The notes: a model not told the origin generated them from the sequence alone. DNA of 64,000 nucleotides from Erpobdella octoculata (GCA_963978895.1 OZ022244.1:2671520-2735519); one strand, 5' to 3'; positions 1-26,490 are shown, counted from the stretch's first letter. Numbers and translations: made by a program.

Positions 1-341
1 ATTATTAAAAAATATCTACCTTACTTAAATTATATAAAAAAAATGTATCTATATAATTATTTATTAATGTCATATATAAATTAATTTACCATAGATAGCA
101 GACCGTCACACAAAAACGTCTTACACAGACATGTGCTATTATATATATATAATTAAATAATTAATTAATTAATTAATTAATAATAATAATAATTTAGATT
201 TATAAATATATTGATTAAGGGGTTTTAATTTTATATAATTTTGGTTGCGAAAATGAAGTAGGAACTATCATAAAAAATTATGCTCAAGCTTAGCTGCATC
301 AAATTTATATTAAGCAATTTATTTTTTTCTTATTTCATCAG
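1..341. other. AT-rich intronic sequence before the first visible exon
   Basis: No coding segment seen. The sequence is AT-rich with short TAAT and TAA runs and ends in a pyrimidine-rich acceptor, TTTTTTTCTTATTTCATCAG. It is read as the 3' end of an intron of the antistasin/Kunitz gene, because the following exon opens in the middle of a codon. Confidence 0.6.
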
Positions 342-14742
<14,401 letters not shown>

Positions 14743-14883
14743 AACTTGATAGATATTGTTATTGATATTTGTATCATTCGGTTTGAAATACGATTCGTAT
14801 ATGTTTTTGCATCTTTTTAATTTATTTTTTGTTTTAGAATTGTTGTATATGCAGTTTTTACACCAAACACAAACTTGTTTTAC

Positions 14884-14889
14884 AATAAA
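14884..14889 (+). terminator. Candidate polyadenylation signal of the antistasin/Kunitz gene
   Basis: AATAAA 142 bp after the stop codon, in T-rich context; the first good hexamer downstream. A second AATAAA lies near 15089. Confidence 0.5.
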
Positions 14890-15388
14890 ATTATCTTTGT
14901 TTGAAAAATGCATTTAATCTTTAATTCCATTGTATAAAACAGCGGCTCGCTAAACCAGTCAACCAACCGTAAACACAATCAAGCACGAAAAGCAGACGAC
15001 TCAATGGAATCATACTTCATTGTCATGGCAACATATAACTGAGCGTTAACAGATCTTTCGGTCTAATATTTCTTTATTATAAGTGATAAATAAAAGTATT
15101 TTCTCACAATTTCTTGCAATTAATTTTTTTTTAAATAATTAATTGATTAAAAGAAACGATGGCCAAATGTCTGTGTAGAAAGGAAGGTAGAGTTGACGTT
15201 GCGGTGCCGCTACTAAACTCGGACTCCACATTTGCGTCAAATGTGCAGGGCCGTAGCTAACAAGCCGATCCTTGGGGGGAGGTGTAACCATCCCATTTTA
15301 CCGACAAAGTTTTTAGTCATTTTAAAAAAATATATTACTGGTTTTAAAAAACATATAATTTTGGCAATGGCGGATCCAGGAATTTCGT

Positions 15389-16609
15389 AATTTCTTATAA
15401 GCAGTAATAAAGGGCTGCAAAAACAAAATTCTTTAATTGTTAAAAAAAGTTTCTGCTATTGTAGGGGGCGATCTCCCCCATTTAAAAAAAATGTTTTTCT
15501 TGGCCTCTTTATCTGAGTCAACGAACTAAAATTTTTGAATCTAAAACAATCGAAAAGTGGGTGATTTTTCGTTTCTAAAATTTGATCACAACAAACCAAC
15601 CAACAAACAAACAAACAGAGAGACGAGTGAAGTTAAATAAAAGCATTTAAAAAAGTCGAAAGTTTTTGACGAAGCTCTCAAGCTGCAGACAAATCAACTT
15701 GAGAAAATGAAAGACACATTGCTAGAGATTAATGGAGGTTCTGGTCTGGAAATGTTAAAATTGAAATTAGATAGTTTAAGTGTCAACTGTCATAATATAA
15801 AACTAAATTTTTATTAATTTTTTTATTTATTAAAAAAACCAAACTCAAATCGAATATTAAGTTTCGTAAACTGGTACACTGCACAGTAGTGCACAGACAA
15901 AGGCGTTGAACAACAATGGCATCGTACGTCGACGTCGTACATCAATCAACGGAAGAGGAACCAAAGAACTAAATAAACAATCTACAAAATTAAATCGTTG
16001 AAACAAATGCATTCAAACAGCAGCATCAGCATGTGTAGGTAAACTCGCTCTACATACCTATTCTCGAAGTAAACTCCTTTCGGTCAATTTTCAGAACAAC
16101 TGTAACCCAACAAGTGTTTTTCTCCTCACTCTTTAGAGAATGCATTTGCTGCGCTACAATGTACGACGATACCACTACAGGATGCGACGGGCTGGCCATC
16201 GTTCTTGAACCTCTTTCAGACCGGGACTTCTGGCTCCTTCCGCTGGTGACGCTCGTGTAGTACCAACCTCCTCCTCCTCTTCATTCAGCGCCTAGGTGCT
16301 GTATTGGGTGGTCGCCTCGCCGCAGTGATCACAACTGGGAAACCAGTAAAACCAGGCAAAAAACCAAGGATCTACAACGAACGAATTTATCATCTAAACT
16401 GGATTTTGTGCTATAAATTGTTCTACTAGAATACTAGTCTAACAATAAATTGTGTATCAATAACTTCAAAGTATAATTTGTAAAATTATTTTACAAAATT
16501 AAAAGTTGAAAATTTTTAATCTTATAAGCAGTAATAAAGGGCTGAAAAAACAAAATTCTTTAATTGTTAAAAAAAGTTTCTGCTATTGTAGGGGGCGATC
16601 TCCCTCATC
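15389..16609 (+). repeat. ~92-bp direct repeat flanking 1 kb of unique sequence
   Basis: The two copies (15389-15480, 16518-16609) share CTTATAAGCAGTAATAAAGG through TAGGGGGCGATCTCCC with few differences. They enclose the antistasin-like pseudo-exon. Confidence 0.7.
16137..16260 (+). pseudogene. Orphan antistasin-like exon remnant
   Basis: A strong acceptor (TTTTTCTCCTCACTCTTTAG) is followed, with one leading base, by a frame encoding ECICCATMYDDTTTGCDG, close to the TTTGCDGCLC part of exon E. An extra G then shifts the frame and the signature is lost. The frame ends in a hydrophobic run DFWLLPLVTLV and TAG. It lies 1.4 kb past the upstream gene's stop inside repeat-rich DNA; probably a decayed duplicate. 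Confidence 0.4.
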
Positions 16610-16913
16610 GCCCCCTTATGGATTGGCCACTGGATAATCATATTTAAATAATATTTACTTTTCTAACAATTATCACTTTTTTAACAACTTTAAAATCTAA
16701 TATTCACTGGTTAGAAAAATGTTCACCAATTTTTGCAATGTTTGACTAATAAAACATAACTGTTTGGTATGTAAAAAAATTGTAATAATTTTATTTATTT
16801 AAAAGTCGGTATGCAAAACTTTGCGCCACAAAAACAGGCTTAAATGTGCGGAATACGTTTCACCTCTGTGTACTTTTACCCGCCATGAAGTAAAAGTAAA
16901 CTTAGATGTTAAA

Positions 16914-18542
16914 ATGTCAACAAGTAAAGAGGCTAGTACGAAATTGAACGCTGTTGTTCCCCACCTGGACAGATTGTTTGACATTGATGGCCTGCTTAGG
17001 ACTTACCAATGTGAAATCGAACGGAGGTAAGTTTAATTTTTAATTGTTTTTGATTGAAAATGCTCATCTACTTAACTTCAACAAGTCGACTTTTAGTACC
17101 TTGACCCTTTTTTATAAGTTGACCTTAACCTTAACCTAACCTGGGAGGTGACGGCGTAATTAGGCCGGTTTTATCAGTCACCTGTTCTGAAATGCAGTAG
17201 AAACTCTGGCTTTTGTTTATTTAGTTAATCACATTGAAGTTAGATTGCCATCATATAGCCGATATAGCTAAGATCAACTAAGATGTCAACGTTTCAACAC
17301 CAACACCCAGCTGTTGAAACAGCTGAAAGAAATAATTTCATTTAAAATAATCTTATCTTCTAGTTTAGCAGCCTGTACCAATTTCGATTGGAATTGACCA
17401 TTTTTTTAACAGAAATGATAATTAAAACATAAAAAAGACTAATTAGAACAGAAATAAATGAATAAAAACAACAATTATAATTATAGCATTTTTAGAACAT
17501 TTAAAAATTGTTCCCAAAGCTAAGGCTAGGCTAAATAGTTCCCGGTGAAGATCTATTTAGTATTTATCAATGTTGATAGAAGTGAAAAGTTGGAATAAAA
17601 AATTAAAATTAAACAAAAAAAGGTAATAAAATAATTAGAAATTTAAGTTAAAAATTAAAAAATCCTTTATTTGTTTTAGATAAATATTGTGCGATTTCTT
17701 TAAGGTACTTTATGTCTACTTAACAATAGTTTCTTTAAAGGTGGCAGTTTTGCCAATATGCCTTAACACAAATAAAAGAAAAAGGCTAATTTATTTTAAT
17801 TTTATAATTTTAGCTATTGAATTTATTTAAAAAATTTCATGTTATAGATAAGTTTCTTTTCAACGTTATAATTGTTTTAAAAATTAAAAATTTCGAGTGA
17901 ATATTAAATAATTAACTACTTTATTTTTTACATTTTTAAAATTAATTTATTTGTCAAACAGGTATTTTATTTAACTATTAACTTTCATGGCTTGAAATTT
18001 TATTATTTTGCATATCAACTCTCCTTTTCGGCATTTCTGTTTAAAGTTGCTTTTTAATGAGGTTTTCTGTCAAAATATTTTTTTTAATATGTTCTGTGCT
18101 TATTTTATTAAAACACTTTTAAAACCAGGTTTTATACTGAAATTAGCCCAAGCTGCTAAACTGGGAGATAACCTTTCATTCGTGTATCAAATAGCCTTTT
18201 AAAAGATTAAAAAACCTATAACGAGTTATCTAATAGATACATTGTGTGTAAGTATATATCAAAGCAGATCTGTAGCAGAAGAAAATTTGATAACTCTATT
18301 TTTGTAATACATTTTTTAAATAAAAAAAACTAAATATGCTAATTAAAGTGTTTATTTTTAATGTTAAAGATACAAAGAGTTTCAAAGTATTTTGAGCCTC
18401 ATAGAGACCAATGAGCCTGGTGGTCTGGAGAAATTCACTCGATCATACGAGGACTTTGGGTTGCACGTAGACGTTGATGGCACCATAACGTGGAAGGAAT
18501 GGTGCCCCGGGGCTACAGGGTTGTTTCTATGGGGGGAGTTCA
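16914..18542 (+). CDS. GBE1: GBE1 exons 1-2: N-terminal helices and start of CBM48
   Basis: Exons 16914-17026 and 18370-18542. Residues 1-95: [20 protein letters not shown], then the family signatures [16 protein letters not shown] and [19 protein letters not shown]. Intron 1 (17027-18369) is AT-rich with no other feature seen. Confidence 0.92.
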
Positions 18543-20402
18543 GTGAGTTTTTGGAAAGTTTTGTTGATCTTTACTCGGTTATGAAATTGTCAGAGTCGCT
18601 TCTCTGCTTTCTGCTGGTTGAGACATGAACGAAGTTCGGCCATTTTTTATATATTTTCTTGGACCGGTGCCAACCAGAGAGAGATTTGAATCACCGACTT
18701 TGTATTTCAAGTCCTAGGTGAGAAAATAAAAAGAAATAATAAATAAAATGATTAATATTTTATTATATATTTAATTAGTATTTTTAAATAATTTTTATTA
18801 TTAAACTAATTGTAAATTTATTTGTATTATCTAACTATTTATGATGGAATTTATTTTTTTATTCGTTAAGTTTATTGTTTGATTACAAAAATTATTTATA
18901 ATATAATTAATTACAATTGTTTGTTTTTTGTTTCTTATTTAATTGTTTTTATTTCCTAACGAATTCATTTATTTAATAATCAAATCGAGTTAAAGTAGGG
19001 TTGCCAGATAACTTTCCCAAAAATACGGGACAGACACCTGCCACTTCCTGCAAAGTGGGTCGAGGTGTTGCAAGAGTACTAACCAATTACCAACGAGAAA
19101 ATGTATATAATATTTTGTGTCAGTGAGTTTTTAAAGAGTTAGGATTTGCCTCGTTACATTGATGAATAGTCCTCTTGATGAATAGACTTTAGATGAACAG
19201 TCCTTATGATGAACCGTCCTCTTGATGAATAGTCTCTTAATGAATAGTCCTTGATGAACAGTCCCTTGATGAATCTTCATTTGATGAAAAGTCTGCATAC
19301 CGTTACATTGACCAGGAGGGATTGCAAACCCCTCTTTGGACTCTCCCATCGGCATGGAGCCATCACAAATGCACCCAAAACCTCTGAACGGTTTTGAATA
19401 ATATAACCCCATATGTCAAATGTCTGTAATCTGGACCCCCATTTTTAATACCCATCCTGCTTAATTTGGGGCTCCGTGGGCTGAAAATGGATAAAACTAA
19501 CTCTGGACAAATGATCAAACGAAAATGTTATTTATTTTTATTTTATCTGCTGAATTACAGTATCGTTCGGTTCCCAACCGGATACCTGGCAACCCTAAGT
19601 TAAAGATGTTTTCGCTTTTTAACAAATCACTTCCCCTATGATATTTTTTTAACTTTCGGGGTTCTATCGTCTCCTTAACTCCACCAAACTTTCTAATCGA
19701 GAAGGCCATAACAACTCTTTTAATTCATTTACTTCAACTGAGGGAAATACCACCCTACCGCCTTTTGGCATGATTCTCTCAATTATTCACATAAAACTGA
19801 TTTTGACACCTTGGTCTAGCTTAAACTGCTTTAAATAGTCAATTATTATCTGGTTGTCACTTGATTTTGACCCATTGTTCTAGTTTTTTGAAGTTGCTTT
19901 AAATTCCTTATTTACTACATACTTTATTACCATACTTTCTTGTAATACTAACATTGTTTTCGCAAATTGACGTTTTGTTGAGTGTTTCTCCTTTTCTTTA
20001 ACATTTTTTAAGAATCTTTTTTGTTATCATCTTGAGGCTCCTCCCACATAAATACGGTAAAAAAAGAGAGAGTGATAATCTCATAATTTTTTCCTGGTCT
20101 TTGATGGTTCTTATCCACTCCTTTCTTCTTTCATGTGGAAACAAAATCTGTCCCTTCTTCTTCATCGTTGTCCGTGGTGGTTCTCCTTCACTTCTCCTTT
20201 GTCGCGTGCGCGTGCTTTCGGTCGAGTAGCGAACACTCCATGCGAGCGAATATCCGCAGACGACTGGACGGACAAGCAGCTTCCCTTCGAGAGCGTCGGA
20301 TACGGAAAGTTCCAGCTCAAACTGCCCCCGGTCGTCGACGAAACTGGGAAATCCCGTCCGAGAATTCCCCACAATTCCGTCGTGAAGGTGATTAGTTGGT
20401 CA

Positions 20403-20433
<31 letters not shown>

Positions 20434-21670
20434 GTAACAATAATAGTAAATAATATTAATATTTATTTGTATTGTTGAAAGACAATTTGTAGAATTTTGT
20501 AGCCATATAATTTTTGTGGCTATGGAAAGTTTGACGCTGTAAAAAGCTTTTGGCTGTAAAAAGTTTATGACTATGAAAAGTTTGAGGTTATAACAAGTTT
20601 GTAGCTGTAAAAAAGTTTGTCGCTGTAAATAGTACTAAATAGCTACCAGCTAGAATAAATAGTTTTAAAATGTGTTTATTTTAATTTTATTCTGCAGCCT
20701 TTAGCAAAAACTTTGTTTAATTGTTGTTTATATATTTGTTATACCTGTAGTTATTATTATTATTCTTGTTACTATGGTTTCTATTATTACAATTTCTGTT
20801 ACTATCAGTTGAGAGTGGCTACAACAGATGGAAGACACCTGGACAAAATTTCTCCGTGGGCGAGCTACGTGACCCGGGCCGAAAAGTGTCTAGTCTACGA
20901 GCAAAGGTTTTGGAATCCTCCTCAGGTAAGTTGCCATGGCGACGACGCCGTCGATGAGATAATCCGTCAGGAAAAACCCGCGTCTAAAAATATCATCTTT
21001 TTTCTCATTGGTCGGCTGCAGCGCTACGTCTTCAAGCATCCCCACCCACCGAAACCCCGGAGTCTGAAGGTGTACGAATCGCACGTCGGAATTGCTTCAT
21101 GGGAGGGAAAGATCTCCACTTACAAGCACTTCACGACCCATCTGCTTCCGAGGATCAAAAAACTCGGTTTTTTTTTAATTTTATTAAGCATGAGATGAAA
21201 ATTTTTTTTTAAATTCATTCATGCTTTAACTCTTAGTTCTTATTGAAGCAAATAGCTTGTTGGATATGGCTTTGCTGCTGCAAATCCTTACTCTAGATGT
21301 TAAGATGCACTAAAATTTTTTCATGCACTATTTTAACATTTTGCTTAACAATGATTAATTATGATAGATGTTTATCCAGTACAAATTTACAGGCAGACTT
21401 GGTGTACAAATTTACAGGTAGATCTTTGATGTACAAATATACTGGTAGACATTTGATGTACAAGTGTACACATAGATTTTTAAAGGGCTGTACATTCACT
21501 TATTGTCATTGTGAGCATTTTCATAGAACTGCCTAACTAACTTCGGTTGTCTGATTGTCCGCTTGTAATGACAAGGAAAGATACAAATGTCCCGCAAAGA
21601 ATCTGTCTTAGCAGCGCTTATAGTAAGAGGCAAGGCTGATAATGTAGAGCAGGGGATTTTCCAGATGAGA

Positions 21671-21743
<73 letters not shown>

Positions 21744-24700
21744 ACATTACACGTGCGTATTTCTATTTTTCCAGGGTACAACTCTATACAGATGATGGCC
21801 GTCATGGAGCACGCCTACTACGGATCTTTCGGGTATCAAGTCACCTCTTTCTTCGCCGCATCAAGGTTTTCATTTTCATTTTGAAAGTTTCATTTTTTTC
21901 GAGCATTTCGGGACTTTGGAGAAGTTTAAAATGAGTTTAAAAATGAGAATTAAAAAAAATTTTTTTAAATCAAATTAAAACGGCTTTTTCCGCCCCGCAG
22001 TCGCTACGGTAACCCGGACGAGCTGAAGGAGCTGGTGGACGCGGCGCACGGCATGGGACTGGTCGTACTTCTCGACGTCGTTCACAGCCACGCCTCCAAG
22101 AACACCGCGGACGGGTTGAACCAATTCGACGGAACGGACGGCTGCTTCTTCCACAGCAACGGTCGGGGCTTCCACACCCTCTGGGATTCTCGGCTATTCA
22201 ACTACTCCCAGTTGGTTTTTATTTTTTAAATAAAAATTTTCTCAAGTACATGTGTTCTTACACGTGGTCTCATATACGTATTTGTGTGTTTTATTCCGAA
22301 AAATGTTTTCACATTATTTTGGTTTATTAATCACAAAAATAAACTTAAATGTTTTATTGCATTTTTTGTTTTTTTTTTCATTCCTTCTAAAATTAATTTG
22401 TCTCATTATATAGTGATTGATTGGTTTATTCAAATCAGGTGGGAGGTGCAAAGATTCCTGCTGTCCAATCTGAGATGGTGGGTCGAGGAATACCAATTTG
22501 ACGGCTTTCGATTCGACGGTGTGACCTCGATGCTGTATCATCATCATGGCATGGGTCAGTGGATTTGATCTTAGCTGATCATTTTTTTAAATTTGACCAA
22601 ACCAATATCAATTTCTCTGCTGGGAGGCATATTTCTAAATGGTACTATCCATTTATCCCTAACCGCCTAAGAGGGGCATGGCTAGAGGCTTTGCTATTTT
22701 TATATTAATTCACATTTTGGCCCGCATACCATAATTTTTTATAAATGATTTTTTGTTCAGTGATGTGATATTATTTACATGCATTTATAAATATGAGACT
22801 AAATCAATTCCTTTAATTGACCCTTTCCAGGAGTCGGCTTCAGCGGTCACTATGACGACTACTTCGGAATGAACACGGACACGGAATCTCTGACGTACTT
22901 GATGCTGGCCAATCACATGCTGCACAAGTTCTACCCGTTCATGATCACCATAGCGGAGGTCAGCTGTGAATTAGTTTTTTTTTGTTTTTTTTTCTAATTT
23001 GTAATTTTCTCAACTCTGAGTGAAGTGTAGCAGATTGAGGTTGTTTAGTCATCCAGTGCTTAGGGCATGAAGGATCAGATGTCTTCGTGAGCTTGTAGGT
23101 AAGAAAGGGACACGAGAGGTGCGGAACCTTGGTGGGAATGTGTAATATCGGGCACTGGTGTGCTCGGTCTGAATGGGAATCAACATAAAACCGGGATTTT
23201 TATGAATTTCCATTTTTTATTTATCTTTAGGAAGTATCGGGCATGCCAGCCCTTTGTAGGTCGGTGGAAGAAGGAGGCACGGGGTTTGACTACAGGCTGG
23301 CCATGGCCATTCCCGACCAGTGGATTAAGGTCGGTCGATTTTTATTTAATTATTTTTTATTTAATTTTAACAATAAAAAGTTAATAAATGGAGCAGTGGT
23401 AATTGAATGTTTGCATCAGCTGCTGTTTGCTCTAAAAAGCTTTACAAATCATACTTACATTTCAGATGTTTCCATACATGTATGTATTCATGTTAGAAAT
23501 TCTCGTTTGGTGGCTAGGTGGTGCTGCAAACGTCACTTAATAAATTTCTGTCATTTTTGACTGTTGAATAAATAGTAATGAAAATTAGTTTTACACCAAC
23601 TGATATTTCTTTAAGTCTGTGCAGGGTTTTTGTTTCTACTCTCTGAAAAACCTAAAGGTTAATAATTCATTGGGGGGGGGGGGAATCACCCGACACATAT
23701 TTTTTACGCCCCGTGCAGATGCTGAAGGAGCAGAAAGACGACGAATGGAACATGGGCCTCGTGGTCCACACCCTCACCAACCGCAGGCACGGCGAAAAAC
23801 ACGTAGCCTATACGGAGTCGCACGACCAGGCTCTAGTGGGGGACAAGTCGATCGCCTTCTGGCTCATGGATGCCGAGATGTACACGCACATGTCCGTCAT
23901 GGCGCCCCCCTCTCTTGTCATCGACAGGGGGATCGCCTTGCACAAGATGATCAGACTGATAACCCATGCCCTTGGCGGAGAAGCCTACTTGAACTTCATG
24001 GGTTTGTCGTCGTGTAAATGAAAATGTGCTGAGTCTGATCGCTTGTTTGGAGGACAGCTGACTTTGATCAGCTGATCGTACAACCGCAATCAATCCTGTT
24101 TTTTCCGACGTCATTGAAGTTGGCGTCTTTTTTTCCAGGTAACGAGTTCGGACACCCGGAGTGGCTGGATTTCCCGAGAGAGGGTAACAAGGAGAGCTAC
24201 CATTATGCTCGCAGGCAGTACCCCCTGGCTGAGGACAAACTACTCCTGTACCAGTTTCTGAACAAATTTGATGAAGACATGAACAATCTAGAAACATTGT
24301 ACAACTGGCTGGATAGCCCACAAGTAATGTTTTTTTTTTACTAATATTCACCATTTCTTAATATTTTGTTTATTTATTTATTATTTGCTAATTTATTTAT
24401 TTTTACTATTTATTTGTCAACATTTTAAATTCTTTATTATTATTGTATTTATTATTATGTTTTTAATATTCACTGTAATGTTTTTTTTAATAATATTCAC
24501 CGTTTGTTATTATATTGTTTGTTTATTTATTTATTATTTGCTTATTTATTTTTTATGTTTACTATTTATTTGTCTACATTTTCAATTTTTTATTATTATT
24601 GTTTTTATTATTATGCTCTTAATATTCACCATTTATTATTATTTTCTTTGTTTGTTTGTTTACTTATTATTTCTTTATTTATTGTTTTTTTTGTTTACTG

Positions 24701-26276
24701 TTAACTTGTTTACATCGTTCAATTATTTATTATTATTACGTTTTCAACTGCAGGCTTACATAAGCAGAAAGCACGAAGCCGACAAAGTGATCGTCTTCGA
24801 GCGGGCCGGACTCGTCTTCGCTTTCAACTTCCACCCGACGGAAAGCTACGTCAACTACAAGGTCGGAGTTCCTCAGCCTGGAAAGTATCTTTGTTTTGTA
24901 GTCTTTGAGGTGACTCTGACTTAATCCAGGAGCTCTATCATTGGCTGCTGGTGGGCCTGTAGCTGTATGGCTATTAGCTGCTGGTGGGCTTGTAGCTGTC
25001 TGGCTATTAGCTGCTGGTGGGCTTGTAGCTGTCTGGCTATCAGCTGCTGGTGGGCTTGTAGCTGTAAGGCTATTAGCTGCTGGTGGGCTTGTAGCTGTAT
25101 GGCTATCAGCTGCTGGTGGGTATATGGTTGACTATTATTGGCTGCTCGTGAGCCTGTAACTATATGATTAACAATAATTGGCTGCTATATGGTTGACTAT
25201 TATTGGCTGCTCGTGAGCCTGTAACTATATGACTAACAATAATTGGCTGATATATGGTTGACTAACATTGGCTGCTGATGGACATGTAGTAGTATGGTGG
25301 ACTATCATTGGCTACCGGTGACCCTATAGCAATATTAGCTGCCACAGTAGTGATTCTTTTAATAGCCATAGTAACAGAAAAGATTATGATTATGATATTC
25401 ATTGTAATCTGAATTCATTGTACAATACAATTCATAATACAATATGTAATACAATTTCTGGTACATTATACTTTGCAATTCATGATATAATATACAATAT
25501 ACAGTACAAAACCTGATATAATATACACTACAAAACATGATGCAATATACAATAAAAAACATGATACAATATACAATGCAATACAAAACTTGATGCAATA
25601 TACACAATATAATATGAAATGTAAGAGTAAATAAACAGATAGATGGCATTGTTAATTTCCTCAACCGACCAAAAGATACAAGATAATATTGGATACGGAC
25701 GCGAAAGAATACAAAGGCCACCTGAGATTGGATCGTTCCAGCGAGTTCTTTTCCTTTCCGGAGTCATGGGACGACCGGGCGAACCACATTTTCGTTAGTG
25801 CGATGCATTTTTCGCTGTTTATAGTTTCATTTAATTGATTTAGTTTTTAACAGAGTGTTAGTCTTGAATGTGAGAGCTTCACAGTTTGACTCACAATCGC
25901 TGCCTTGTAGCCCATGTTATCGGAAAACGTAAAATTGTTTCTCTCCTTGGGGCATGTAAAAGATCAGCGCCTCTGAGCTCTGTAATTTACCACATTTCAT
26001 TTCACATGTGTTCCTTCATCAACTTCCTTCGTAAAGCTTCATACGCTTTCTATTTCAGATTTGTAAATTATCACGTTTCATTTCAGATTTGTAAATTATC
26101 ACGTTTCATTTCAGATTAGTAAATTACAACACATTTGATTTTACACGTGTTCTTTCGTAAACCTTCATACGCTTTCTATTTCATATTTGTAAATTATCAC
26201 ATTTCAGATTTACCTTCCGTGCAGAGTGGCTGTCATCTTCGCCTTGGAATCACACATCGAAAGCGTCACCAAGTAA
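16914..26276 (+). CDS. GBE1: 1,4-alpha-glucan (glycogen) branching enzyme, complete, 15 exons
   Basis: Cuts alpha-1,4 glucan chains and rejoins them as alpha-1,6 branches during glycogen synthesis in the cytosol. Exons: 16914-17026, 18370-18542, 20260-20387, 20809-20925, 21022-21166, 21775-21865, 22001-22210, 22439-22554, 22831-22958, 23231-23329, 23719-24001, 24139-24323, 24754-24884, 25676-25793, 26208-26276. Phases join exactly to 701 codons plus TAA, the usual animal length (about 700). Order: N-terminal helical segment, CBM48-like module, GH13 barrel, C-terminal all-beta domain. GH13 residues seen: nucleophile D352 in FRFDGVTS, acid/base E407 at the end of MITIAE, D476 in [11 protein letters not shown], and HSHASKN near the active site. 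The ATG at 16914 was chosen because its protein begins like known branching enzymes and the frame upstream reads as 5' UTR. GT-AG throughout; the exon 5 donor CTCG|GTTTTT is weak. Confidence 0.96.
18996..19597. mobile_element. hAT-type non-autonomous element in GBE1 intron 2
   Basis: The ends TAGGGTTGCCAG and CTGGCAACCCTA are perfect inverted repeats, flanked by an identical 8-bp duplication AGTTAAAG (18988-18995, 19598-19605), the hallmark of hAT insertion. 602 bp, no transposase. It contains a ~17-bp minisatellite (about 19160-19290) of TTGATGAATAGTCC units. Confidence 0.85.
20260..21166 (+). CDS. GBE1: GBE1 exons 3-5: CBM48-like module and entry to the barrel
   Basis: Exons 20260-20387, 20809-20925, 21022-21166; residues 96-225. 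Signatures: [47 protein letters not shown] and [16 protein letters not shown]. Exon 5 ends CTCG before an immediate GTTTTTTTTT donor; the Gly codon is completed by exon 6. Confidence 0.92.
20409..20448. repeat. (AAT)n microsatellite
   Basis: AATAATAAT with AGT/AAC interruptions in GBE1 intron 3. Confidence 0.9.
21677..21741. repeat. (AT)n microsatellite
   Basis: Pure AT repeat 33 bp before GBE1 exon 6. Confidence 0.95.
21775..22958 (+). CDS. GBE1: GBE1 exons 6-9: GH13 barrel with nucleophile and acid/base
   Basis: Exons 21775-21865, 22001-22210, 22439-22554, 22831-22958; residues 226-407. Signatures: [52 protein letters not shown] with nucleophile D352, and the exon 9 terminal ITIAE ending at E407. 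Exon 7 is strikingly GC-rich against its AT-rich introns. Confidence 0.95.
23231..24323 (+). CDS. GBE1: GBE1 exons 10-12: barrel end with transition-state Asp
   Basis: Exons 23231-23329, 23719-24001, 24139-24323; residues 408-596. Signatures: [44 protein letters not shown] with D476, [19 protein letters not shown] and [10 protein letters not shown]. Confidence 0.95.
24754..26276 (+). CDS. GBE1: GBE1 exons 13-15: C-terminal beta domain and stop
   Basis: Exons 24754-24884, 25676-25793, 26208-26276; residues 597-701. Signatures: [76 protein letters not shown] at 26274-26276. Confidence 0.93.
24944..25120. repeat. ~36-bp minisatellite in GBE1 intron 13
   Basis: Five to six units with GCTGCTGGTGGGCTTGTAGC and TGTATGGCTATTA. 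Confidence 0.9.
25121..25320. repeat. ~70-bp diverged repeat continuing the minisatellite
   Basis: Units share ATATGGTTGACTATTATTGG and GCTCGTGAGCCTGTAACTAT. Confidence 0.8.
25430..25610. repeat. ~30-bp minisatellite TACAATATAC...AAAACATGAT
   Basis: Imperfect units with ACATGATACAATATACA; 66 bp before GBE1 exon 14. Confidence 0.8.
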
Positions 26277-26490
26277 TCCTGCGGATCTGATCATATGGTT
26301 GCTTTTAGTTATTTTGTTAAATATAGGCATTTCATAGTTTCAACAACAATGATAACAATAATGATAATTATTACTGAATTATTAATAACAATTATAATAT
26401 ATTAGCTGTAATTGTTATTATTAGTTATAATTCTAGTATGAAAATTATGATGGGTATAGTGATTTTAGTTGTAGTAATGATAGTATTGAC

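Larger units (their letters stand above)
14743..16913. other. Intergenic spacer with repeat debris
   Basis: 3' UTR of the upstream gene, then repeats: a hAT-type end (CAGGGCCGTAGCTAACAAG at about 15245), a second hAT-type end CAATGGCGGATCCAGGAA (15365) with a partner ending TGGCCACTG near 16632, a direct repeat (15389-15480 and 16518-16609), and an antistasin-like pseudo-exon (16137-16260). The last ~250 bp should contain the branching-enzyme promoter; no clear TATA box seen. Confidence 0.55.

Noticed and set aside
15365..16632. hAT element bounded by CAATGGCGGATCC and GGCCACTG
   Set aside because: Ends look related but the 8-bp flanks (AATTTTGG and GATAATCA) do not match, so it is not called as one element.
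16821..16913. Upstream extension of GBE1 before the ATG at 16914
   Set aside because: The frame is open but starts without an ATG and shows no branching-enzyme similarity; read as 5' UTR.
18650..18725. Possible tRNA remnant with a B-box-like sequence (minus strand)
   Set aside because: Only the B box is suggestive; no A box or stems found.
20032..20453. Overlapping ORFs in several frames around GBE1 exon 3
   Set aside because: Only the frame encoding [17 protein letters not shown] fits the branching enzyme and the phases of neighbouring exons.
25359..25767. Cys/Tyr/Ile-rich minus-strand ORFs
   Set aside because: Lie over a minisatellite and antisense to GBE1 exon 14.
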